DNA of 37,063 bases from an uncultured Gemmiger sp. (GTDB taxonomy: Bacteria; Bacillota; Clostridia; Oscillospirales; Ruminococcaceae), in NCBI GenBank assembly GCA_944388215.1, contig CALXHT010000019.1, forward strand, positions 1 to 37,063, in the 5' to 3' direction. The position numbers and the translations under genes were made by a program. Positions 18,175-27,073 of this stretch are shown in pieces. Below the pieces are notes generated by a model. That model did no database searches. It saw only the letters and a list, made by a program, of their open reading frames with translations, and was not told where the DNA came from. Numbering within the stretch: the stretch's first letter is position 1; each line of letters begins with the position of its first letter.

Positions 18175-19065
18175 ATGGTAAAGGTAACGGTTCCTGCGAC
18201 GAGCGCCAACGTGGGCGCGGGCTTTGACTCGCTGGGCCTGGCGGTCTCGATGCACAACGTATTCACCTTCGAGGAGTGCACCGGCATCCAGATTTCCTCT
18301 GTGGACGGCACCCATGTGCCGGCCGGCTCCAACAACCTGGTCTATCGCTCGGCGCGGGTGGTGTACGACCAGCTGGGCATTCCCATGCGGGGCCTTCGCA
18401 TCACCCAGCGCAACGATATCCCCATGGCCCGGGGCCTGGGTTCCAGTTCCGCCTGTATCGTGGCGGGCATCCTGGGCGCCAATGCGCTGCTGGGCAACAA
18501 GCTGACCAAGCGCCAGATGCTGACGCTGGCCACCGCCATCGAGGGCCATCCCGACAACGTGGCCCCGGCCATGCTGGGCGGTTTTGTCACCAGCGTCATC
18601 GACGAAGGCCAGGTCTACACTGTCAAGAAGGACATCGACCTGGAACTGGCCTTTGCGGCGTTCGTGCCGGATTTCCGGCTGCTGACCGCCAAGGCGCGCG
18701 CCGCGCTGCCCCAGATGGTCAGTCACAAGGATGCGGTGTATAACCTGTCCCGGGCAGCCCTGGCCACGGCCGCCTTCTGCGACGGCGACTATGCGCTGCT
18801 GGGGGTGGCCACCAAGGATGCGCTGCACCAGCAGTACCGGCTGCCGCTGATTCAGGGCGGCGACGAAGTCTTTGAGCTGGCCCTGGACCTGGGGGCGCTG
18901 GCGGTGTACATTTCGGGGGCCGGCCCCACCATCATGGCGGTGGTCCACAAGGACGATACCGCCTTCTTTGACCGGGCTGCAGCGGCACTGCAGCAGAGTG
19001 AGCTGCTCCGGCATTTTACCGTGCATCGTCTGCTGGCGGACAACACCGGCGCGGTGGTGGAGTAA
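18175..19065 (+). CDS. thrB: Homoserine kinase
   Basis: Phosphorylates homoserine to O-phosphohomoserine, the substrate of threonine synthase. The 296-residue GHMP kinase has VPATSANVGAGFDSLGLAV (6-24), the ATP loop PMARGLGSSSACIVAG (83-98) and the C-terminal GAGPTIMAV motif. ATG follows AGGGAG at 18162-18167. It lies 31 bases after hom and 37 before lysC. Threonine synthase (thrC) is not in this window, so the pathway is split. Confidence 0.96.
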   Translation: MVKVTVPATSANVGAGFDSLGLAVSMHNVFTFEECTGIQISSVDGTHVPAGSNNLVYRSARVVYDQLGIPMRGLRITQRNDIPMARGLGSSSACIVAGILGANALLGNKLTKRQMLTLATAIEGHPDNVAPAMLGGFVTSVIDEGQVYTVKKDIDLELAFAAFVPDFRLLTAKARAALPQMVSHKDAVYNLSRAALATAAFCDGDYALLGVATKDALHQQYRLPLIQGGDEVFELALDLGALAVYISGAGPTIMAVVHKDDTAFFDRAAAALQQSELLRHFTVHRLLADNTGAVVE

Positions 19066-19102
19066 AAAGCCTGCGCATAGATTGAGGAGGAAGAGGATAC
19101 CT

Positions 19103-20311
19103 ATGGCTTTGATCGTGCAAAAATTCGGCGGTACGTCGGTAAAGGACCGCAACCGCATTTTCAACGTGGCGCGCATCGTCATGAATACGCGCAACGCCGG
19201 CAACGACGTGGTGGTGGTGGTGTCCGCCCAGGGCGATACCACCGATGACCTCATCGCCAAGGCGGCCGAGATCACCTCGGACCCGTCCCACCGGGAGATG
19301 GATATGCTGCTGGCCACCGGCGAGCAGATTTCCATCGCGCTGCTGACCATGGCGCTGCAGGAACTGGGCGTTTCCGCCATCAGCCTGACGGGCTGGCAGG
19401 CCGGCTTCAACACCGACCGTGCCTACTCCAAGGCGCGCATCAAGCGTCTGGACACCGAGCGCGTGGAAAGTGAGCTGGCCCGCAACCGTGTGGTGGTGGT
19501 GGCCGGTTTCCAGGGCATCAACCGTTCGGACGACATCACGACGCTGGGCCGCGGCGGCAGCGATACCTCCGCTGTGGCGCTGGCCGCGGCGCTGCACGCC
19601 GACCGCTGCCAGATCTACACCGACGTGGAAGGCGTCTACACCGCTGACCCCCGCAAGATCCCCAAGGCAACCAAACTGAAGGAAATTACGTTTGACGAGA
19701 TGCTGGAACTTGCCTCGCTGGGCGCCCAGGTGCTCAACAACCGCAGCGTCGAACTGGCCAAGAAATACAACGTGGAGCTGGAAGTCATCTCCAGCATCAA
19801 CCCGGTGCCCGGCACCATCGTAAAGGAGGAAACCAAAGTGGAAGGTATGCTGATCAAAGGAGTGGCGAAGGATAACGATGTCGCGGTTGTCTCTATCAAG
19901 AATGTCCCGGATGTGCCGGGTATGTCCTTCAAGGTGTTCAGCCTGCTGGCCCAGAAGAACATCAACGTGGATATCATCCTGCAGAGCTCCGGCAATGAGG
20001 AGGGCAAGAAGGACCTGAGCTTCACGGTGCCGCTGGGCGATGCCGAGTCGGCTGTCTCCGCCCTGCAGGCTGCTTCCTCCCGGTTCGGCGGCGGCGATAT
20101 CAGCGTCGACAAGGAGTCCGCCAAGGTCTCCATCGTGGGTGCCGGTATGCAGAGCCATTCCGGTGTGGCCTCCACCATGTTCGAGGCGCTGTTCAGCCAG
20201 AACATCAACATCAAGATGATCTCCACCAGTGAGATCAAGATCAGCGTCATCATCGACAAGAAGGATGCCGACAAGGCTGTGGCCGCCATCCATGACGCTT
20301 TCATCAACTGA
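19103..20311 (+). CDS. lysC: Aspartokinase
   Basis: Phosphorylates aspartate, the first step of the lysine, threonine and methionine pathways. The 402-residue monofunctional enzyme has KFGGTSVKD (7-15), the RGGSDTSAVALAAAL segment in the kinase core and two ACT domains in the last 150 residues. ATG follows GAGGAGG. An internal SD AAAGGAGG (19822-19829) stands 8 bases before an in-frame GTG (19838, codon 246), with ATG at codon 249, close to where B. subtilis aspartokinase II starts its separate beta subunit. No lysine riboswitch precedes it. Grouping with hom and thrB suggests control by threonine. Confidence 0.95.
   Translation: MALIVQKFGGTSVKDRNRIFNVARIVMNTRNAGNDVVVVVSAQGDTTDDLIAKAAEITSDPSHREMDMLLATGEQISIALLTMALQELGVSAISLTGWQAGFNTDRAYSKARIKRLDTERVESELARNRVVVVAGFQGINRSDDITTLGRGGSDTSAVALAAALHADRCQIYTDVEGVYTADPRKIPKATKLKEITFDEMLELASLGAQVLNNRSVELAKKYNVELEVISSINPVPGTIVKEETKVEGMLIKGVAKDNDVAVVSIKNVPDVPGMSFKVFSLLAQKNINVDIILQSSGNEEGKKDLSFTVPLGDAESAVSALQAASSRFGGGDISVDKESAKVSIVGAGMQSHSGVASTMFEALFSQNINIKMISTSEIKISVIIDKKDADKAVAAIHDAFIN
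19838..20311 (+). CDS. Possible internal start: aspartokinase beta subunit
   Basis: In-frame GTG at lysC codon 246 with SD AAAGGAGG 8 bases upstream would give a 157-residue product containing just the two ACT domains. In B. subtilis aspartokinase II the small beta subunit is made from such an internal start and binds lysine. Evidence here is the SD, spacing and position only. Confidence 0.5.
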   Translation: MEGMLIKGVAKDNDVAVVSIKNVPDVPGMSFKVFSLLAQKNINVDIILQSSGNEEGKKDLSFTVPLGDAESAVSALQAASSRFGGGDISVDKESAKVSIVGAGMQSHSGVASTMFEALFSQNINIKMISTSEIKISVIIDKKDADKAVAAIHDAFIN

Positions 20312-20327
20312 TCGGTCTTTCTGATAA

Positions 20328-20365
20328 AAAATCCTCCGCACACAGTGCCGTGTGCGGAGGATTTT
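20328..20365 (+). terminator. Bidirectional terminator between lysC and the MATE gene
   Basis: Perfect 16-bp inverted repeat AAAATCCTCCGCACAC / GTGTGCGGAGGATTTT with a 6-nt loop; T runs on both strands serve the two converging genes. Confidence 0.92.
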
Positions 20366-20380
20366 ATTGTTATGCGGGAA

Positions 20381-21805
20381 TCAGGCCCGCACGGCAGCGC
20401 CGCTGAAGCAACCGCGCCGCTTGAGGTAGAGGTAAGCGCCCACACAGATGAGCACCGAGAGCACAGAGCCGCAGACGGTGGCCAGGCCCATGGGCAGCAG
20501 CGTGTCGGGGAAGAGCACCGACATCAGGTAGACGCCGGGAATGCGCATGAGCAGGATGGCGCAGATGTTGTGCAGGAAGGAGATCTCCGACCGGCCGTAG
20601 GCGCAGAAATACCCGCTGAAGCTGAAATGGATACCGGCAAACAGGCAGTCCCAGATGTAGCCGCGGATGTACTGCCCGCCGGCCACCACGACGATGGCAT
20701 CTGTGGTGAACAGTCCCACCACCGGTTCGGCGATCCACTGCATGAGGATACTGACGCAGAAGCCGAACCCTGTGGCAATGAGGATGGCGTACCGCAGGGT
20801 CCGGGCGGCGCGGTCGTGTTTGCCGGCGCCGATGTTCTGGGCGCCCAGCGCCGAAACGGTGGACAGCATGGAGGACGGCACCAGGAACAGGAAGCTGATG
20901 ACCTTTTCCACAATGCCCACGGCGGCGGCGTCGCTCAGGCCGCGGCGGTTGGCGATGATGGTGATGACCAGGAAGGCGATCTGGATGAACCCGTCCTGGA
21001 ACGCCACAGGAAGGCCGATCTTCAGGATCTGCTGCAGTACGCCCCGCCGGGGACGCAGGTCCCGGCGGTGGAGCTTGATGCCGGTCTCCCGCTTGAGGAT
21101 CACCACCAGGGATACCACCACGCTGATGGCCTGGGAGAGGGTGGTGCCCAGGGCCGCACCGGCGGGGCCCAGCCCCATGGCGCCGATGAACAGATAGTCC
21201 AGGGCGATGTTGGCCACACAGGCCACGGCGATGAAGTACATGGGGCTTTTGGAATCGCCCAGCCCCCGGAAGATGGAACTGATGATGCTGTAGGCGGTGA
21301 TGCAGGGAATGCCGATGAAGCAGATGGTCAGGTAGGCGGTGGTGCCGGCCACGGCTTCCTCGGGGGTGGACATGACGGCCACGATGGGGCGCACCAGCGC
21401 CAGGAAGACCACCATCAGGGCGATGGACACCGCCATGAACAGCGAGACGGTGTTGCCGATGACGGCGGAGATTTTCTTGTGGTCCTGGGCGCCGATGGCC
21501 CGCCCGATGCTGACGGTGGTACCCATGGCCAGCCCCACGATCATGACGGTGATCATGTGCATGACCTGGCTGCCCACCGAGACGGCGGTGGTGGAGGCTG
21601 CGCCCTCATACTGGCCGATGATGAACAGGTCGGCCATGCCGTAGAGCAGCTGCAGAAAATAGGACAGAAGATAGGGCAGCGAAAAGTACAGCACATTGCG
21701 CAGTACGCTGCCGGTGGTAAGATTTTTTTCCATGTGCAAAAGCCCCGGCTCCGTCCGCAAAGTGGGCACGAGCGGTTTGGTGCCCGGCGGAACCTGGGGC
21801 GACAT
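20381..21805 (-). CDS. MATE-family efflux transporter
   Basis: A multidrug/cation antiporter of the MATE superfamily, an integral membrane protein with about 12 segments. From ATG at 21805 it has 474 residues; the typical family start LTTGSVLRNVLYFSLPYLLSYFLQLLYGMADLFIIGQ begins near residue 28. An alternative ATG at 21733 would start just before that motif, but GGAGGGAG lies only before 21805. Duplicated halves are visible (GAQDHKK in the first, GAQNIGAGKHDRA in the second). The substrate is not predictable. It stands alone on the minus strand, divergent from the M16 genes. Confidence 0.9.
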   Translation of the reverse strand: MSPQVPPGTKPLVPTLRTEPGLLHMEKNLTTGSVLRNVLYFSLPYLLSYFLQLLYGMADLFIIGQYEGAASTTAVSVGSQVMHMITVMIVGLAMGTTVSIGRAIGAQDHKKISAVIGNTVSLFMAVSIALMVVFLALVRPIVAVMSTPEEAVAGTTAYLTICFIGIPCITAYSIISSIFRGLGDSKSPMYFIAVACVANIALDYLFIGAMGLGPAGAALGTTLSQAISVVVSLVVILKRETGIKLHRRDLRPRRGVLQQILKIGLPVAFQDGFIQIAFLVITIIANRRGLSDAAAVGIVEKVISFLFLVPSSMLSTVSALGAQNIGAGKHDRAARTLRYAILIATGFGFCVSILMQWIAEPVVGLFTTDAIVVVAGGQYIRGYIWDCLFAGIHFSFSGYFCAYGRSEISFLHNICAILLMRIPGVYLMSVLFPDTLLPMGLATVCGSVLSVLICVGAYLYLKRRGCFSGAAVRA

Positions 21806-21823
21806 TCTCCCTCCGTACCTTCT

Positions 21824-21854
21824 ATAATATCGCAGCAAACCCGGTAGGCGTCAA
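21824..21854 (-). promoter_or_regulatory. Promoter of the MATE gene
   Basis: On the minus strand TTGACG (21854-21849), a 19-bp spacer and TATTAT (21829-21824). The long spacer makes it suboptimal; the leader would be very short. Confidence 0.5.
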
Positions 21855-21924
21855 TCTTTTTTTGAAAAAATTCAAAGTTTTACCTATAATTCCTTTTTGC
21901 AGGAGAGGATTTTGAGCGGGTCGG

Positions 21925-21953
21925 TTTACTTTTGGGGACGCAAGCGGTATAAT
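21925..21953 (+). promoter_or_regulatory. Promoter of the M16-lgt-folD genes
   Basis: TTTACT (21925-21930), a 17-bp spacer and perfect TATAAT (21948-21953). A start near 21960 excludes the upstream ATG at 21897 and supports the TTG start at 21987. Confidence 0.75.
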
Positions 21954-21986
21954 ACCGATATCTATTTGTTGGAAAGGAATAACACT

Positions 21987-23285
21987 TTGGAACGTAAGCA
22001 ACTCGCGCCCGGCGTCTTCATCACAACGCTGGACGCTTCAAAATTCAATCGCTGCCGCATCACCATCCATCTGCGCTTTCCGGCGCGGCGGGAGTCCGCC
22101 ACCGATGCCGCCGTGCTGGCCCTGGTGCTGGAGCGGGGCTATGCGGCCTGCCCGGATATGACGGCACTGTCCCGCCGGCTGGCCGAACTGTACGGTGCCG
22201 ACCTGGGGGTGGATCTCTCCAACGCCGGGACGGACCGCATTCTCTCGGCGGATATCTGCGGCATCCAGGACCGCTACGCCCTGAACGGGGAGAACCTGAC
22301 GGACGCCTATGCCGACATTGTCTTCGGCACGATCTTCGATCCCTATCTGGTGGACGGTGTCTTTGACGCCGAGGCCGTGCGCATCGAGACGGAGACCCAG
22401 GCCCGGCGCCTGGAAGCGGAGTTCAACTCCAAGCGGCTCTACTGCGTGCGCCAGGCGCGCCGCAAATTCTTCGGGGATTCCCCGGCGGGCATCGAGCTGG
22501 GCGGCTATCCCGGGGAACTGGTCCATGTGACCCCCGCCAGCCTGAAGGCGGAGTATGACCGGATTCTCTCCAGCGCCACCATCGATGTCATGGTACAGGG
22601 GGCGGACGAGGCCCGGGTGGCGGATCTTCTTCTGCAGAAGCTGCAGCACCTTGCCCGGCAGCCCCAGCCCTTTGCGGTGCCCATGGGAATGCCCGCCGCG
22701 CCGGTGCAGCATTACCGGGAGGAGATCCCCGGCCTGACCCAGGCCAAACTCTGCATGCTGTTCACGGCGGGGGACAACCCCAACCCGCCCAGTGTCAGCA
22801 TCCTGCGGGTGGCCATGAGCGTGCTGGGCGGTTCCGCCACCAGCCGGCTGTTCCGCAACGTGCGGGAAAAGCAGTCGCTGTGCTATTACTGCGGTTCGGC
22901 GGCCCAGCGGGCTACCGGCGTGATGATGATCGATTCCGGCGTGGAACCGGGCCGGGAGGAGCAGGCCGAAGCGGCCATTCTGGCCGAGTGGGAGGCCCTC
23001 AAGAACGGTCCCATCACCCAGGAAGAGGTGGACGACTGCCGCCGCAGTCTGCTCTCCGGCATGGACGCGCTGGGGGACAGTCTGGCCGCGCTGGAAGGCT
23101 GGTACTACGGCCAGATCACCCGGGGCGAGCCGCTCTACCCGCCGGAATACGGCAAGGTGCTCACCAGCGCTGTGTCGCTGGACGAGGTGCGCCAGGCCCT
23201 GCAGGGTTACAACTATTCGGTCTGCTATGCCGTCACGGCCAAACCCGGCACCCAGGGGAAAGGAGGCGCCGAAGATGTCCAATAA
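21987..23285 (+). CDS. M16 peptidase-like protein without zinc motif (YmfF type)
   Basis: A 432-residue member of the M16/insulinase-like family resembling B. subtilis YmfF. The position where active members have HxxEH reads RRESATDAAVLALVLERGY, so zinc ligands are missing and this is probably the non-catalytic partner. A conserved C-terminal-half motif is SRLFRNVREKQSLCYYC, equivalent to the R/Y substrate-binding region of M16 C-domains. Start TTG at 21987 is chosen because the promoter lies before it and GGAAAGGAA precedes it. It overlaps the next gene, its presumed catalytic partner, by 11 bases. YmfF/YmfH are linked in Bacillus to EF-P modification; that role here is inference. Confidence 0.85.
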   Translation: MERKQLAPGVFITTLDASKFNRCRITIHLRFPARRESATDAAVLALVLERGYAACPDMTALSRRLAELYGADLGVDLSNAGTDRILSADICGIQDRYALNGENLTDAYADIVFGTIFDPYLVDGVFDAEAVRIETETQARRLEAEFNSKRLYCVRQARRKFFGDSPAGIELGGYPGELVHVTPASLKAEYDRILSSATIDVMVQGADEARVADLLLQKLQHLARQPQPFAVPMGMPAAPVQHYREEIPGLTQAKLCMLFTAGDNPNPPSVSILRVAMSVLGGSATSRLFRNVREKQSLCYYCGSAAQRATGVMMIDSGVEPGREEQAEAAILAEWEALKNGPITQEEVDDCRRSLLSGMDALGDSLAALEGWYYGQITRGEPLYPPEYGKVLTSAVSLDEVRQALQGYNYSVCYAVTAKPGTQGKGGAEDVQ

Positions 23286-24561
23286 CGAACGATTCGCCGC
23301 CGCCCAGGCCCGGGCCGCCGCGGCCGTCAGCTGCGAGAAGGTGGTGCTGCCCAGCGGCCTGACGGTGCTTTGCCGCACCATGCCGGGCTACAGCAGTGTG
23401 CATGCCATCTATGCCACCGCTTTTGGCTCCATCCACCGCCAGTTTACCCTGGACGGCAAGCCGGTGTCCCTGCCGGCCGGCACGGCCCATTTCCTGGAAC
23501 ACAAAATGTGCGAAACGCCCCAGGGCGATTCCTTCAGCTTCTACGCCAAGACCGGCGCCTCGGCCAATGCCTTCACCAGCTATGACCGCACCTGCTATAT
23601 CTTCTCGGCCACCCAGAAAATCGAGGAAAACCTGGACATTCTGCTGGGCCTGGTGGGCAAACCCTGGTTCACCAAGGAGACCATCGCCAAGGAGCAGGGC
23701 ATCATCGGCCAGGAGATCAAGATGTACGACGACAGCCCCGACTGGCGGCTGCTCAACGCCCTCTTCCGCTGCCTGTACACCGACCACCCCCTGCGGGACG
23801 ACATCGCCGGCACGGTGGACAGCATCGCCACGCTGACGCCCCAGCTGCTCTACAGCTGCACCAGGGCCTTCTATGCGCCTTCCAACATGGTGCTGTCGGT
23901 GGCGGGCATGATCACGCTGGACCAGGCGGTGGAAGCCTGCAAGCGCAACGGTCTCTACCGGGCCCGTGCGGCGCACCAGGTGGAATGGGAGATCCCGGCG
24001 GAAACGGGCCCCATTCCCCGCAAGGAGGCGCATTTCACCATGCCGGTGAACAAGCCCTGCTTCGGCGTGGCCTACCGGGAGTCGCCGCTGGCCCACGGGG
24101 ACCTGAAGCGGGAACTGCTGCTGGACATGCTGGGCGATCTGGTGGCGGGCGGTCTGACAAACCTGTACCGGAAACTGTACGATGAAGCCCTGGTCAACCC
24201 GGAGTTTTCCGGCGACTTCCTGGCAGTGCAGGGGGCCTGCGCGGTAGCTTTCACCGGGGAGAGCGAAGAACCCCGGAAGGTGACCGAGATGCTCCAGGCG
24301 GAGATCGAGCGGATGCGCACCGAGGGCATCGACCCGGAGCTGTTCCTGCTGGTGAAAAACCAGATGTACGGTGAACTGCTGGGCGACGTGGAGACGGTGG
24401 ACGATGCCGCCGAGGAGGCGGCCGCCGCCTGCCTGAAGGGCCGCACGCTGGCCGATGAGATCGCGGCGCTGGCGGAGCTGACGGTGGAGGATGCCAACGC
24501 GCTGATGCAGACGGCGCTGCGGGAGGAAAACCGCGCCTACGTGCAGATCGATCCGCAGTAA
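23275..24561 (+). CDS. M16 zinc metallopeptidase (YmfH type)
   Basis: A 428-residue M16 peptidase with the inverted zinc motif HFLEH (His72, Glu75, His76) in AGTAHFLEHKMCE. The N-terminal half ends near residue 230, and the second half contains NLYRKLYDEALV, the usual M16 C-domain signature. ATG follows AAAGGAGG. It overlaps the YmfF-like gene by 11 bases, which suggests an obligate heterodimer with one active and one inactive chain. It is followed by lgt after 27 bases. Substrate unknown. Confidence 0.9.
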   Translation: MSNNERFAAAQARAAAAVSCEKVVLPSGLTVLCRTMPGYSSVHAIYATAFGSIHRQFTLDGKPVSLPAGTAHFLEHKMCETPQGDSFSFYAKTGASANAFTSYDRTCYIFSATQKIEENLDILLGLVGKPWFTKETIAKEQGIIGQEIKMYDDSPDWRLLNALFRCLYTDHPLRDDIAGTVDSIATLTPQLLYSCTRAFYAPSNMVLSVAGMITLDQAVEACKRNGLYRARAAHQVEWEIPAETGPIPRKEAHFTMPVNKPCFGVAYRESPLAHGDLKRELLLDMLGDLVAGGLTNLYRKLYDEALVNPEFSGDFLAVQGACAVAFTGESEEPRKVTEMLQAEIERMRTEGIDPELFLLVKNQMYGELLGDVETVDDAAEEAAAACLKGRTLADEIAALAELTVEDANALMQTALREENRAYVQIDPQ

Positions 24562-24588
24562 TATAATAGAAGAAATCGAGGAAGTATT

Positions 24589-25737
24589 ATGGTCTACCAT
24601 GTTCAATTCCCGGGACTGGGCCTGTCGTTTACCATCAACCGGGTGGCCCTGTCCATCGGCGGATTCAATATCTATTGGTACGGCGTTATCATTGCGGTGG
24701 GCATGCTGCTGGCGCTGTTGTATGCGTTCCGCAACGCCCCGGACTTCGGCATTGACTCCGACCGTCTGATGGATGTTGTGGCCATCGGTACCGTGATGGC
24801 CATTGTCTGTGCGCGCATCTACTATGTGGCCATGGCGCCCTTCCAGTATCACAGCCTCTGGGAGATGGTGGACATCCGCCTGGGCGGCATTGCCATTTAC
24901 GGCGCGGTGATCGGCGCCTTTGTCTTCGGCGGTCTGGCCGCCAAATGGCGCAAGGTGCCGCTGCTGCCGCTGTTCGATCTGGTGGCGCTGGGCTTCCTCA
25001 TCGGCCAGGGCATCGGCCGCTGGGGTAACTTTGTGAACCAGGAAGCCTTCGGCACCAACACCACGCTGCCCTGGGGCATGTACAGCGAGGGCACCAAGGC
25101 CTACCTGCAGTCGGTGCAGGTCACGCTGCCGGCCGGCGTGACGGTGGACCCCAGCATGCCGGTGCATCCCACCTTCCTGTATGAGAGCATCTGGTGCCTG
25201 GTGGGCTTTGTGGCGCTGGCGCTGTATGTCAAGCACCGCAAGTTCCACGGCCAGCTTTTCCTGCTGTACGCCATCTGGTACGGCCTGGGCCGCGGCTGGA
25301 TCGAGGGCCTGCGCACCGACTCGCTGCTGATCGGCGGCACCGGCCTGCGGGCCAGCCAGCTGGTGGCCTACATCTCGGCGCTGGCGGCCTTCTGCCTGCT
25401 GCTGGCGGGCCTGCGCCGCGCCCGGGGCAAGACGCTCCAGGTGACGCTGGCCGTGCGTGACATCCAGAAGGAGGCCAAAGCGGGCAGCCGCTTTGCGCCC
25501 GACACGCTGCCGGCCAGTGCCTCCCATGCGGAGTTTGTGGCGGCCACCGATGCCATGAACGCCCGTCTGGCGGGACTGGACCTGGATGCCCTCGACATTG
25601 AGGAACTGGAAGATCCCGAACCGGAACCGGCCGGGGAAGCCCCCGCGCCGGCGCCGGACGAGATAGATCAATCTGCGGCCGAAGCGGAGGCGGCACAGCC
25701 TGCCGAAGGGGAGGACGCACAGCAGGAGGGAAAGTAA
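24589..25737 (+). CDS. lgt: Prolipoprotein diacylglyceryl transferase with a long acidic tail
   Basis: Moves diacylglycerol from phosphatidylglycerol to the lipobox cysteine of prelipoproteins, in the membrane. The Lgt signature GQGIGRWGNFVNQEAFG (139-155) has the conserved Arg144 and Asn147. YGVIIAVGML (31-40) is in the first membrane segment. The membrane core ends near residue 290; the last 90 residues are hydrophilic, rich in Glu, Ala and Pro, beyond the usual family length of 260-300, and presumably cytoplasmic. ATG follows GAGGAAG. folD begins on the base after its stop codon. Confidence 0.95.
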   Translation: MVYHVQFPGLGLSFTINRVALSIGGFNIYWYGVIIAVGMLLALLYAFRNAPDFGIDSDRLMDVVAIGTVMAIVCARIYYVAMAPFQYHSLWEMVDIRLGGIAIYGAVIGAFVFGGLAAKWRKVPLLPLFDLVALGFLIGQGIGRWGNFVNQEAFGTNTTLPWGMYSEGTKAYLQSVQVTLPAGVTVDPSMPVHPTFLYESIWCLVGFVALALYVKHRKFHGQLFLLYAIWYGLGRGWIEGLRTDSLLIGGTGLRASQLVAYISALAAFCLLLAGLRRARGKTLQVTLAVRDIQKEAKAGSRFAPDTLPASASHAEFVAATDAMNARLAGLDLDALDIEELEDPEPEPAGEAPAPAPDEIDQSAAEAEAAQPAEGEDAQQEGK

Positions 25738-26592
25738 ATGAGTGCAAAGATCATCGACGGCAAGGCGCTGGCGGCCCAGGTCAAGCAGGAGGCTGCCCAG
25801 CAGGTGGAGGAACTGAAGGCGCAGGGCGTGACCCCCTGCCTGGCGGTTATTCTGGTGGGGGAGGACCCCGCCAGCCAGGTGTATGTGCGGGGCAAGATCA
25901 ATGACTGTGCCCAGTGCGGCATGGAGAGCCGGAACATCCGTCTGCCGGAGACCACCACCCAGAAGGAGCTGCTGGCCCAGGTCAGCGCCCTGGCACAGGA
26001 CCCCGCCGTGCACGGCATCCTCGTACAGCTGCCGCTGCCGGCCCAGATCGACGAGAAGGCGGTCATCGACGCCATCCCGCCCGAGAAGGACGTGGACGGC
26101 TTCTCCCCGGTGAATGTGGGCCGTATGCAGATCGGGGAACCCTGCTATCTGCCCTGCACGCCTGCGGGCTGCATCCGTATGATTGAGTCCACCGGCACCG
26201 ACATCACCGGCAAGCACGCCGTGGTGATCGGCCGGTCCAACATTGTGGGCAAGCCGGCGGCCATGCTGCTGCTGGCGAAAAACGCCACCGTGACCATCTG
26301 CCATTCCAGGACGCAGAACCTCAAGGAAATCTGTGCCTCCGCCGACATTCTGGTGGCGGCGGTGGGCCGCGAGGGCTTTGTCACCAGAGATATGGTCAAG
26401 CCCGGCGCGGTGGTCATCGATGTGGGCATCAACCGCGGCGCCGACGGCAAACTGCACGGGGATGTGGACTTTGCGGCGGCCTGCGAGAAGGCTTCCTGGA
26501 TCACGCCGGTGCCCGGCGGGGTAGGTCCCATGACCCGCGCCATGCTCATGCTCAACACGGTGGAGGCAGCCCGCCGCACGCTCAAGAAATAA
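25738..26592 (+). CDS. folD: Methylenetetrahydrofolate dehydrogenase/cyclohydrolase
   Basis: Bifunctional one-carbon enzyme that interconverts 5,10-methylene-, methenyl- and 10-formyl-tetrahydrofolate. The 284-residue length is normal. Tyr49 and Lys53 (YVRGK) form the catalytic pair; [10 protein letters not shown] (about 97-106), [12 protein letters not shown] (119-130) and the NAD(P)-binding segment [12 protein letters not shown] (162-173) are all present, as is the final [10 protein letters not shown] motif. ATG at 25738 immediately follows the lgt stop; SD AGGAGG is inside lgt, so coupling is likely. Confidence 0.96.
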   Translation: MSAKIIDGKALAAQVKQEAAQQVEELKAQGVTPCLAVILVGEDPASQVYVRGKINDCAQCGMESRNIRLPETTTQKELLAQVSALAQDPAVHGILVQLPLPAQIDEKAVIDAIPPEKDVDGFSPVNVGRMQIGEPCYLPCTPAGCIRMIESTGTDITGKHAVVIGRSNIVGKPAAMLLLAKNATVTICHSRTQNLKEICASADILVAAVGREGFVTRDMVKPGAVVIDVGINRGADGKLHGDVDFAAACEKASWITPVPGGVGPMTRAMLMLNTVEAARRTLKK

Positions 26593-26628
26593 AATACGCT
26601 GCATCGGTCTTGTTCTGATGAAAATGTC

Positions 26629-26657
26629 TTGACAAGCCGCACAATCTATGGTATAGT
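26629..26657 (+). promoter_or_regulatory. Promoter of rplU-rpmA
   Basis: Perfect TTGACA (26629-26634), a 17-bp spacer and TATAGT (26652-26657): one of the strongest promoters in the window, as expected for ribosomal protein genes. Confidence 0.92.
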
Positions 26658-26663
26658 TTTAAG

Positions 26664-26747
26664 GCCGCTTGGTATGGGCCCGAAAAGTGTGTGGTTTTGC
26701 CGCAACGCCCTACTGTCCAGCGAGACTTGTTGAAAGAGGTTATCCGA
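26664..26747 (+). promoter_or_regulatory. 5' leader of rplU, possible L21 leader RNA
   Basis: An untranslated leader of about 84 nt. Many Firmicutes carry a structured L21 leader here. I see GGGCCCG-type complementarity but did not fold it; support is position only. Confidence 0.3.
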
Positions 26748-27059
26748 ATGTACGCAGTTATCAAGACCGGTGGCAAGCAGTACAGCGTCAAGGTTGGCGA
26801 CGTGGTTTACGTCGAGAAGCTCAACGCTGAGGCTGACAGCGAAGTCACCTTCGATCAGGTCCTGGCCGTTGGCGAGGAGGGCGCTGTCAAGGTTGGCGCT
26901 CCCGTTGTTGAGGGCGCTTCCGTCACTGCCAAGGTCGTCAAGAACGGCAAGGGCAAGAAGCTCAACATCATCACCTACCGTCCCAAGAAGGGCAGCATGG
27001 TCCGCAAGGGTCATCGTCAGCCCTACACCAAGGTGGAAATCACCGCGATTAACGGCTAA
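26748..27059 (+). CDS. rplU: 50S ribosomal protein L21
   Basis: A 103-residue protein of the large ribosomal subunit that binds 23S rRNA. It starts [18 protein letters not shown] and ends [16 protein letters not shown]; both are diagnostic. ATG at 26748 follows AAAGAGG. It is followed by rpmA after 14 bases. The gene for the Prp cysteine protease, which lies between rplU and rpmA in many Firmicutes, is missing. Confidence 0.97.
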   Translation: MYAVIKTGGKQYSVKVGDVVYVEKLNAEADSEVTFDQVLAVGEEGAVKVGAPVVEGASVTAKVVKNGKGKKLNIITYRPKKGSMVRKGHRQPYTKVEITAING

Positions 27060-27073
27060 GGAGGTACAGCACA

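Noticed and set aside
18144..19102. Lysine riboswitch before lysC
   Set aside because: lysC is 37 bases from thrB, with no room for a riboswitch.
21897..21986. Upstream ATG at 21897 as start of the first M16-like gene
   Set aside because: It lies before the promoter (21925-21953); the extra residues have no family match. TTG at 21987 has an SD.
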